From Amyelois transitella (lineage: Eukaryota > Arthropoda > Insecta > Lepidoptera > Pyralidae): a stretch of DNA of 64,000 bases. Below are positions 11,701-23,700 of this stretch, in pieces (position 1 is the stretch's first letter; every line of letters begins with the position of its first letter). The stretch spans positions 791,001 to 855,000 of the forward strand of contig NC_083514.1 in assembly GCF_032362555.1 (NCBI RefSeq), written 5' to 3'. A model generated the notes under the pieces. The model did no database searches. It was not told where the DNA came from and saw only the letters and a program-made list of their open reading frames with translations. Made by a program: the position numbers and the translations under genes.

Positions 11701-14700
11701 CTCACCCTATACCCCGGCCACGGAGAATCATAAACTTGCAAATGCGGCACACGAAGCGTCACCTCCTCATCTTCTTCAATCTCATCCACTTCATTACCCA
11801 TCTCTCCATCCTCAATTCTTGGCTCCGAAGCATCAACCACACAAGATGGCCGCCCAGTCACCGGGTCGGGCTTCGTCGAACACATTGGCTCTCGGCCGAA
11901 AGTTGCTGATGTCAAATCTATAACAACCTTCCCTCCACTCGCTTGTACTCTATACACACATCTCAGACTTTTAGCGCCTCCTCTACCGAACCATAAGGCA
12001 TTACGTGGCGATGTGAACATTCCCGGTGTGGTCAAAACTCTGGCGCACTCTGACGGTACAGCCCGTCTCTTTCTGTGGTCTTCGGGCATAGTTAGACCTT
12101 CGAGTCTAGCGTCTACGAACTCATAGTGTAAGGAGAAGGCCAGTGGGTGGGTGGCTGTTCCAGGTTTAGACGTAGCTGCCATCGATAGCATCGCGGCCGC
12201 TGATACGTACCTATCAGGAAAAACGGTTTTAATTGTTTCTTACCTGAATGAAAATTGAAGGCAACAAACATTTGATGAAGAGATTGATAACTTTTGTTTT
12301 AACTTTATACTATTTGGTAATTAAATAAATTTAAATTATTTAAAACTTCGAGGAAAGAAACCATTTTGTACCCGTGACTTTGTTTCCTGATATCAACAAG
12401 CCGGGTTTTTTTGGGGCAAGAATATTATTTTTTATTTAATTCGAACTTGAGTGGACTTTGGCAGACCACATAAGGCAGATTGATGTCGTTCAACGCACTG
12501 AAATTTAAAAAAGCGGCTTACACAATTCTAACTCCTCCTAAAAAGAAGAATAAGAAAACGAAGATGATTATAACATACCCATCGGGCGGAAAACAACTTA
12601 CCCATCAGGCGGCGCACAGGGTCTCGGCGATCGTGTGGCATTAGCTAACGCTGCGCGTGCGCACAACGCGGGCGTTGCGTCGCAGTAGCGGCCCAATAAG
12701 GACTCCCCACCGCCGTCCCAAATGCGCAGCTCTACGGCGCAGCCCCCACTAGTTTCACGGGCCTACGGAAAAGTAACTACTGTATCTTTTTCCTCCTGGC
12801 TTTAATCCCGGCTTAATCATCACCACTCTGGAGAGGAGCCTGGGGTAAGCCCTTGACCATAGATCCTGGATTGGGTGAGTCAAGTTTTTACATGAAGACT
12901 CCCATCTTAACTCCGCAACCTTTGCAGGGGCACCTAACCCGTATAATAGAATAGAATAGATTTATTTTCAAAATTGGATACAAGGTATCACTTATTGACG
13001 TCACATCACTTTAATCTAATTACAACTACTACCGCTTCCAAAGCGCATGTGTAGAAGAAGCGGCGGAACAAACTACACAGCAGTATTTTACAATCATCGG
13101 ACGTCAATTTACAATTATAGATCTCTTAAATCTAAATCGTGGACGAATGCGCATTGTCTACATTTAAAAAACATGAATGAATGTAGAACTAATTATGTCA
13201 ATACGAATATATCGTCAAATGAAACATTAACAAATGGTGACTCACCTGCGTAGGCGCAGGGGAAGGCCTCATCAACGGGGGTCCCAATGCGTTTTCTTCG
13301 TCCCTTTCCCCACTTTCCACTCGGCGGGGTTCCACCAGAGAGTAGTGGGTGAAACTTGAGAAGTAAATCCACACCAGGTCACCTGACACAAGAACACATC
13401 TATAAGCTTCAATGCAAACATGTAATCACGTGTTTATCCCAAACAGGATAGACAGAGCCTGGACAAAGAGTAAGTAAGTAAGTAAATGCTTTATTGTTCA
13501 CTAAAGGAGTACATTACAAATATAAAATACTGATAGGCCAAGTTCAGCTGTTTGGCTTACTGTTAGAATTGAGATTCATATAGTGACAGGTTGCTAGCCC
13601 ATCGGTTAAAAGAAGAATCCCAAGTTTATAAGCCTATCCCTTAATCGCCTTTTTCTACATCCAAGGGAAAGAGTTGGCGTGGTCCTATTCTTTTTCTATT
13701 GGTGCCGGGAACCACACGGCATGGAAGCTTAAATCTAGCTGAAATTACAAATAATAAGGTAATTATTGTATTAGGCATTTGTCTTCCATCTCACCTGATG
13801 GTAGGTGACGATAAAGGCAAAGATCTTACATGCCTATCCAAGAGATGACCTATTTATTCTACTTTGTATTGTACGTATTAACTATTGTGACATTAAACTT
13901 ATATACACAATTTTTTCCAGAGATCATATTCTATAAAAACTAACATACATACATATAATCACGTCTATATCCTTTGCAGGGTAGACAGAGCTAACAGTCT
14001 TAAAATGACTGATAGGCAACGTTCAGCAGTTAGGCTTAATGATAGAATTGAGATTCAAATAGTGACTGGTTGCTAGCCCATCGCCTAAAACAAGAATCTT
14101 AAGTTCATAAGCCTATCCCTTAATCGCCTTTTACGACATCCATAGGAATGAGACGGAGTGGAACTTACTATTATTTTTTTAATACTAATAAAAACACTGA
14201 TAAAAACTATAGTATATAAAACATAAGACCCTCAATTATTGAGTCTAGATTAGATTCTAGGCTTCTCACCAGGTCTCCCATGGAAGGTCCAAGTGCACGT
14301 GGTGTTGGGCGGGAGGGTGTGCGAGGGGGCCCGCAGCCTCCCCCTCCGCCCCCGGCCTCCCCCCGCCGCCGTCGCATTCCCCTCCTCCTCAGAGGAGGAA
14401 GCCTTCACGTGGAACTCGCAACGGCGCGCTTCCCTAAGGAACGTTGGTTATTTAAGCTGTATCTTATCCACATCCACACTAATAATAAAGAGGAAAGATT
14501 TGTATTTTTGTATGTTTGTGTGGAATAAACTCAAAAACTACTGGTCCGATTTTGATAAAATTTGGCACAGATATAGAATAGACCTTCAAAAGTGACATAG
14601 GCATAAATTTGTTTTGAAATAAATTTTTTTCAAAATATAAAACACAAAAATATGTCCACCCGTGCGAAGCCGGGGCGGGCCGCTAGTTGTATATAAAATT

Positions 14701-17700
14701 CTCGTGTCACGATGTTCGTTCCCATACCTTGGTTGAAGTCAAATAAATTACTTAAAACTAAGTTTACTGCCGCTTCCGAGGCGTCAGTGTAGAAGAAGCG
14801 GTAAAAAACTGCACTACAACTCGACAGAAGTAAAAATAATAACATATTACCTTAGATAGTTCTTGCTCTTTGAAAGGAAACATAGTTAACTACTAGCTGT
14901 GCCCGCGACTTCGTCCGCATGGAATAGTTATTTTGGGCATCACTGAAGCCCTCAAGGATGAATAATTTGCCCCGTTTTTTTCACATTTTCCGTTATTTCT
15001 TCGCTCCTAATAATTACAGCGTGATGTGTTATAGCCTCAATAAATGGTCTATTAAACACAAAAAGAATTAATTCGAACCAGTAGTTCCTGAGATTAGCGC
15101 GTCCAAACAAACAAACAAACTCTTCAGCTTTATAATATTAGTATAGATTCAGTCAAACTAACCTCGCATAGTCCAAAGAATCAGAATCGGCGAATACCAC
15201 GTCCACATCCAATTCGAAGCCCCTCAAAGGTGCCTGAGGCGCGGCGGACTTCAGCGGCGCGCTGAACGGGGATGAGTGGAAGGCGACCAGCATCTCCGGA
15301 CCCCGGGAGGTGACCCTGGGCAACCAGTCGCCGCCGCAGAACTCGACTAGTACAGGATCGTCGGTGCTGCCGCCGTCGTAAAAGATCAGACGGTCCCTTT
15401 CGCCAGTACACTCGCGCCATGCCCTCACAGCGCGGCCAGTTTTGTTCAGACTGAGTGCAAAATGAAAGGTTTAAAAAAAATTGTTATGACTAAAGATCGG
15501 AATAGGTAGATTGAATTGGGGTCAATGAACTGAAACGTATATGTTAATATGGACATGCCTCCGTCCGGGATTGCGGGATTTGTAAATTATTAAGATTTTT
15601 TCCGGAATTTTTACAAGTGGGATGAAGAATATATTGGTGGTAGCTGTTTTCCCCCGACTTCGTTCACGTAAATTGCAGTCCTATGTTACCCGCGAACAAT
15701 GTAGTTTACTGTAAATGTAAGTACTGAAATGGAATCCCGGAAAAGAGGCTTATCCATGTTGTGCTTTCTATGGTAATTCATGATGCAAGTACATAAAATC
15801 AATCTACCTATTCCGATCTCTGGTTATGACTTACATGCGTATAAGCACGCCTATATGCCTAGCGGGGTAGACAAAGCCAACAGTTTTGAAAGACCAATAA
15901 TCTTTGGCCGGTAGACTTTATCGGTAACAGGAAAATGCCCAAAATAGTTTTATCATCACTGTAAGTTCGACAGGGTCTCAATTTCGAAAAACACTATTTC
16001 GAGTGGCCTTTATTTTATTTATTTTCAACTTCATTCACTCATATAATCACGTCTTGCGGGGTAGAGAGAGCCAGCAGTCTTGAAAGACTGTCAAACACGT
16101 TTAGCTGTTAGGCTTAATGATATATGTATATTTAAACTTAATTGTACAACTAGCTGTGCCCGCGACTTCGCCCGCGTGGAATAGTTATTTTTGGCATCAT
16201 TGAAGCCCTCAAAGATGAATAATTTCTCCTGTTTTTTTCATATTTTCCATTATTTCTTCGCTTCTAATAATTGCAGTGTGATGTTATACAGCCCAAAGCC
16301 TTTCTCAATAAATGGTCTATTCAACACAAAAATAATTTTTCATATCGAACCAGTTCCTGAGATCAGCGCGTTCAAACAAACAAACTCTTCAGCTTTATAA
16401 TATTAGTATAGATAAACAAATGAATAGCACAATTGGCGGACTCAATGCTATTTTTTTATAAACTATATACATATATCTTATAGATTGAGCAATCTGAAAA
16501 TTACAATTCCCACCTGGCCATAGAAATGGAGCGTTTGATTTGCATTTTGTGCGAGTACTCTTGCCGAACGGAGATCATGGCGTGTTTGCACGTCGGTATG
16601 TCCTTCTGTCGTAAACTCCAGTAGCATGTCACGTTCCTGAACATATAATAGGTTACATCACTATCACTATCACTACATAGTATAAAATAAAGTCGCTATT
16701 TTAGTCTCGTTTGTCTGTATGCTTGAATCTTTAAAACTACGCAACGGATTTTGATGAGGATTTTTGTAACAGGTAGAGTGATTCAAGAGGAAGGTTTTTA
16801 TGTATAATAACATTTATAATTTTCCACCCGTGCGAAGCCGGGGCGGGTCGCTAGTATAGTATAAAACAAAGTCGATTTCTTTGTCCCCATGTCCCTTTGT
16901 ATGCTTAAACCTTTAAAACTACGCACCGGATTTTGATGCGGTTTTTTTCAATAGACTGAGTGATTCAAGAGGAAGGTTTATATGTATAAAACATCCAATA
17001 AATAATGGAGTAATACTGTTATTTTTGAGGTTTCTTATCCTATTATCATATTTTTTTCCGCTTTCATTGCAAACGCAGACTAAACCCTAAGAGATTTATC
17101 AAAATTATGTACTAATTATTTGTACACGTTGAAAAGATCTACAGAAATCTCCGCGATGGTATATGTCTATCTCTCATGGATATCCCACAATAAATTTCTT
17201 TTGTCATTTATTTTTACGACAAATAATGGCTAATTTTGAAACAATTTTAACCAATACAGCATTAATCCTTATCCAATTAAATGTATAATATACATTTTTG
17301 ATTTAATATAGATCTGTAATGTAATAATTGTTGTAAAAATAAAATAAATAGTCACAGTTTTTCTATAGTGTATTTTGTATCAGCGTTGCACCCGTACGAA
17401 GCCGGGGCGAGTCGCTAGTCATTTATAAATGTTACATACACGCCTGTTTCTGTCTGATAGATAGAGTACATTTTATTGCACATAAAATTATAACAATAGA
17501 TTTTTCCTTAGCTTATGTTAAGGTAATCTACGAAAGGCGGCCTTATCTCATTATGAAATTTCTTTAAGGCAGCTATAAAAACATTTAGTGAGAGAGAATT
17601 TGCATTTTTGGTACGCAAATACTATGAATTTCCACTTGCTACGATCGCTATGACCTGTCTCGCTTAATCCACACTCTTTTCTTACATTCTATAAACTATG

Positions 17701-20700
17701 ATCTTGTTAGTAACTTTTAAAATAAGGTTAATAACATTAAAATGATGACCCAAATGCGTTACAATAAAATTGATTCTTTATGATGTAGGTACAATAAATA
17801 CAATAACTCTTTAATACACCATAATAAATGACAGCAAATTCACATACATACATACAAATAATCACGATAATAATAAGGGATATAGACGTGACCATATGTA
17901 TGTATGTATGTATGTATACCTTGGGTACATGCCGGGGTAGTTTGGGGACTGCAGCCGGCAGGGCTTCCTGTGGCACTCCTCGTAGGTCCTGGTGCAGTAG
18001 GTGCCGGGGGACACGGCGCCCCGCTCCAGGGGGGCCTCCATCTCGCCAAATCTAAGCAAAAACAATAAGGTATAAACAATATCAATAACGATAAGGTAAG
18101 CGAAATCTATGGACGGCCAAGGGTAGTTTTCCATTAAGCGTATAATTTTGACGGCCTCTGTGGCGCAGCGGTAGTACGCTTGTCTGTGTCACCGGAGCTC
18201 CCGGGTTCGAATCCCGGTCAGGGCATGATGAAAACCGAACTTTCTCTGATTGGTCTGGGTCTTGGATGTTTATCTATCTAAGTATATATTATAAAATAGA
18301 GTATCGTTGAGTTAGTATCTCGTAACACAAGTCGCGAACTTACTACGAAGCTAACTCAATCTGTGTAATTTGTCCGCATATATTTAAAAAAAAAATTGTC
18401 TTTTTCACCTGGTCAAGTGAATAAATAAGAATAAAGAAGGTCTCCAGGATGAGACTTCAGAGTGAGACTCCGGCTTCCTCTCCAAAGAGGTGAGGACTCA
18501 ACTAAGACTACATCAGGGGCGTAATGATAGAAATGTTACGTATGTACGTATTTAAGCGTCATGCCCCTCATAAGGTAGACAGCTCCAAGTTCTCGAAAAT
18601 ACTTGGTAGATGTATTGAATGTATGTTTTACATACATACATATGGTCACATCTATATCCCTTGAGGGGTAGACAGAGCCAACAGTCTTGAAAAGACCGAA
18701 TGGCCACGTTCAGCTATTTGGCTTAATGATTGAATTGAGATTCAAATAGTGACAGGTTGCTAGCCCATTGCCTAAAAAGGAATCCCAAGTATGTAAGCCT
18801 ATCCCTTAGTCGCCTTTTACGGCATCCATGGGTAAGAGATGGAGTGGTCCTATTCCTTTTTGTATTGGTGCCGGGAACCACACGGCACATGTATGTTTTA
18901 GGGTTATATAATAAATGTTTAATTATGTAAGTATTAGCATGTATGTTTAGTTAAATATGTTAAACCTTATTTATGCACACGCCATACCGCTCTAAAATTC
19001 ATCTTACCTCTCATGGGTCTAGGAAGAGATTTCTTTTGAAATAAGTAGCACCTTTGTACTAGAATTACTCTAATAAATGCTTTTCTGTATATAATTTTGT
19101 GTACATAAATAAATAAGCCGTGTGGTTCCCGGCACTATTACAAAAAAGAATAGGACCACTCCATCTCTTTCCCATGGATGTCGTAAAAGGCGACTAAGGG
19201 ATAGGCTTATAAACTTAGGATTCCTCTTTTAGGCGATGGGCTAGCAACCTGTCACTATTTGAATCTCGGTTCTATCATTAAGCCAAATAGCTGAACGTGG
19301 CCATTCAGTCTTTTCAAGACTGTTGGCTCTGTCTACCCCGCAAGGGATATAGACGTGACCATATGTATGTATGTATAAATAAATAAATAAATAAAGGTTA
19401 CCTGACAACAGCATCCCTTTGTTGCAAGAACTTGTATCTCAGTTGGAACGAGAAGGGCTCCCCGAGACGGGCCCTGAACAGCTTTACGGAGACGGTCACG
19501 GTGGCTGTCTCGGAGTAGTACAGGGCTGCGCCCCCCGCCTCGCCGCACCAGGAGCCCCCAGTGAAGGGGCGGCCCAGCTCCGACAATTGCATGTACCTGG
19601 TTGGATGAGAAAATATACATTTGTATTTAATTCACGCAATTCTTAAAAATATTTATACCTAACAATGAAAAATATAGATGCCGTGTGGTTCCCGGCACCA
19701 ATATAAAAAAATAATAGGACCAATCCGGCTCATTCCAAAGGATGACTAAGGGATAGGCTTATAAACTTGGGATTCTTATTTTAGGCGATGGGCTAGCAAC
19801 CAGTCGCTATTTGAATCTCAATTCTATCATTAAGCCAAATACCGTAAAATGGGGGGAATAGAATTTCAGGGGGGAATAGAAAAAAAATCGAAACTTTGTT
19901 CTGTCCGTCATTGTATCTACGCTTTTGCCTGAAATTAGCTTTAGTCGCATTTTTTTGATATATGAACACTTGCTTTGCTGTGGCAACACTATTAATGAAC
20001 ATGAAGTTGTTTCGGAATGCGTCAAATTACTTGTCAAAGTGAATGGTCAACGGCTGTGAATTTGAGGTGCGAAAAAACATTAATATATCTTGGTATTCTG
20101 TAAGTCTCAGTGACAAATAAGAACTTACTTGGATGCATCAACTATTGAATTATCGTGGAAATTAAAGGTAAGTCTTATTTAGTGTAATTTATTTATCAAA
20201 TTATTCTGTAATGTTACTTAGTAAGAATTTGAACTGATTCGGGGTGAATAGGTAACGCATGAGGGGTGAATAGAATCGACGTTTGGGGTTAATAGAAACG
20301 ACTAAAGTCTAAATAGAAATGCTTGAGGGGAGAATAGTTATGCATACGGGGTGATTAGAATTGTTATGGCTAGGGTTGTCAATGATATAAAGTAAAGTGC
20401 AACTATTTTTATAGAAAAATGGATGCATCATAGAAGTAGGTGCTTTTGTTTTTTAATAAAGTCCAATTAAAATCGAAATTGTTTTTTCAGCTTATTATTT
20501 CAAATGCCGCGCAAATATAAACCTGAACCAGGATCAAAGCAATACAAAAAATACGACCCGAATGTTATACAGGAAGCAGTAGATGAATATTTGACAGGTA
20601 ATTCATCTTTGAAAACTATTGCTGCCAAGTATAATATTCATTTATCTGTACTATATCGCCACAGCAAAGGACAATTAAAATGTCAAGGTGGGCAGAGAGC

Positions 20701-23700
20701 TCTTTCAATAGACACAGAAAATTATATTATAGAGTACATAAACGTTTGCGCGGATTGGGGATATCCACTCGATTCCTTAGACTTACGTTACATCATCAAA
20801 ATGTACCTGGATAAACTTGGAATAACCCATAAGCGATTTAAAAATAACCTTCCTGGTCCAGATTTCTTTCACGGCTTTCTAAATAGACACAAAGAAAAAA
20901 TTTCACAAAGAATATGCCAAAATATTAAGCGTTCTCGAGCGGCGGTATCTGCAGCAGTCATCAAAAAATATTTCGAAGAGCTGGAAAAATCATTAGCTGA
21001 CGTTCCACCTTCAAATATCGTCAATTATGACGAAACGAATCTAGCCGATGATCCTGGGCGCAGAAAGGTACTAACGAAACGTGGAACCAAATATCCAGAA
21101 CGCGTCATGAACCATTCGAAGGCCAGCATTTCAATAATGATGGCTGGATCTGCAGATGGGCAGTTGCTACCGCCTTACGTGGTTTATAAAGCTCAAAATC
21201 TATACAATACGTGGACAACTAATGGCCCAAAAGGTGCAAGATACAACAGAACATCATCTGGTTGGTTTGACGGAGTTATTTTTCAAGATTGGGTGCAGTC
21301 TATCTTAATTCCATTTTTTGCTGACAAACCAGGGAAAAAAGTACTTATAGGTGATAATTTGTCTTCCCATTTATCAGTAGAGTTGATCAAATTATGCAAA
21401 GAGGAGAATATAAATTTCGTTTTTTTGCCAAGTAATTCTACACATTTGACGCAGCCCCTAGATGTGGCCTTTTTCAGACCGATGAAAACAGCGTGGCGAC
21501 AAATTCTTTTAAAATGGAAAAAAAGTGATGGTAGCAATGAGACCAGTGTACCTAAAGGCTGCTTCCCTAAATTGTTAAAGAATTTAATGGAGATCATCCA
21601 AGATAACGCAGCTTCTAATTTAAAAGCAGGATTTAAAAAAACTGGTATATATCCTCTTGATCCTACACAAGTATTATCTCGGTTACCTGACGAAGTTACG
21701 GACACGGAGAGATATAAAGATGCTGTGGACAAGTCGGTTTTAAATTTACTGAGTGAAATGAGATATGGAACAATGGGCATAAAAGAAAATACACGTAAGC
21801 GGAAACTGAACGTGGTTGCAGGACAGAGTGTAAGTGCTTCAACTGAAGAAGATTATGTAGAATCTGAGCCAACAGCTGGCCCAAGCACATCAAGCCGCAA
21901 ACAAAAACGCAACGTGGTTACAAGACCGCGTGAAAGTGCTTCAAATGCAGAGGTTTGCGTAGACTCTGAGCCAACAGCTGGCCCAAGCACATCGAAGAAA
22001 CTGCAAAGAACCCTAATTAATACGGAAAAAGAAAACCTATCTATTCAAGACACTATAAAATTGCAGTCAAAAGTAACAAAAAAAGGTAAAGGGGTCGGGA
22101 AGAGAACAAAAATAATGAAAATAATATCTACATACAAAGATAATAGTATGAATACTAATAGCGATATAACAACTAAATTAAACGTGACTGAGACAAGGAA
22201 TATTAATATAGAAACACAAAAAAGCGATAATAGTTACCAGCAAAAAAATATCGAAGACGATATTAATGTAGATGACGAAATTAAAGTTGGTTCCGATATT
22301 AGCGAAGATTGTGAAAGCAGTTTTCTAAATATGCCTGTATACTTCGAAGATGATTTGGTATATGACAAAGAGTTAATTATTGAAAACTACCTACCTGAAA
22401 TTAGTATGGGAAGTAGTGATAAAACCAATTTTATTCAAAATGATCATTCAACTGATAGAAAACAAGAAAAAATAAACATAATAGAAAACTTAAACTTTTT
22501 TGAAACTAAAGAAAATATTAGCGATATTCGTAACTATAAAAATATAAGCCCGACCGCACCTATAAGTATTTTAAAGAAGAATTCTAAGCCAAAGAACTAT
22601 TATAAAGATGACGAAGCTATACTTAAGGTCTTGTTAGATGAAAATGTTTAATAGGTATATTATTTATTTAATATTTAGACTTTAACTCTATGTACCTATT
22701 AGTAGAAAATTTTTATTTTTTGTTAAAAATGTTTAATTTTTAAATACGGTTGAAACCATTTTTGAGTTAATTTTATAAAAGACTAACACAGTGATATTTT
22801 TCTTTATTAGAATTTTTTAAGTTTTTGAAGAACTGTTATAACCACTCTTAGCTTTAAGCTCTAATCAATAAGAAGAAAACAGAATTATTTTTATGTTTTT
22901 TTCAGCTTATCTAAATGATGTACCTATGAAGATTAAATAACTTAATTAATACGTACATACGATTAAAAAAATTATTCAAAAAATGTAATGAAACAATATA
23001 TTTGTCATAATAAAGTAGATTTTGTTTCATTTCATTCTGCTTATTATTAATATTTGTTTAACCGATCCGGAAAATGTTGTGATAATAAAAAACAATTCTA
23101 AAATCCTTGTATTATTTATTAAACACTCATTCAAACATGACAAAATTTGACAACCCTAGCGTTTTTTTTTATTCACCCCTTGGTCATTTCTATTCACCCA
23201 TTCCGCGGGTAAATAGAAAACGCACACATTATTAGTGTTTTTACAATAAAAAAAAAACAAAACGCATTTGTTTTTGGGTGAAAATCATTAAACGAGTATT
23301 AACTCATAAAACGTTATCGATTTCATTTATCATAATAGGTTAAAACATATACAAATTCATATTTGAAAGTTGAAAACGTTTCTATTCCCCCCATTTTACG
23401 GTAGCTGAACGTGGCCATTCAGTCTTTTCAAGACTATTGGCTCTGTCTACCCCGCAAGGGATATAGACGGGACCATATGTATGTATGTAGAAGTAGAAGT
23501 CTCGGGCGTACTTTTGGGGTTTTTCCAATACGTATTACCAAAGGGGCCTGAAGCCAGGAGGAAGAATAAGAATTCTCGGGCCGAATTTTGGGCTATCTCA
23601 ATTCTTATTTATTCGCCCCCTATATTTATTCATACATACATACATATGGTCACGTCTATATCCCTTGCGGGGTAAACAGAGCCAACAGTCTTGAAAATGT

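Larger units (their letters stand above)
19842..23401 (+). mobile_element. Intact pogo-like (Tc1/mariner superfamily) DNA transposon
   Basis: The element is bounded by perfect 22-bp terminal inverted repeats (19842-19863 and 23380-23401; outer bases CCGTAAAATGGGG) and by a TA duplication (19840-19841, 23402-23403). Removing it restores an uninterrupted family B repeat (CCAAATAGCTGAACG). It contains one uninterrupted transposase gene, a probable 5' UTR intron (20168-20490, GTAAGT...TTTTTTCAG) and clustered GGGGTGAATAGAA repeats near both ends. Identical TIRs and an open transposase suggest recent insertion. It lies antisense in intron 1 of the LDLa/CUB gene. Confidence 0.92.

Noticed and set aside
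18150-18230. Functional tRNA gene
   Set aside because: A and B boxes are present but no acceptor-stem pairing follows, and the same head recurs on other SINE copies.
21283-21780. 165-codon minus-strand frame
   Set aside because: Antisense shadow of the pogo-like transposase.
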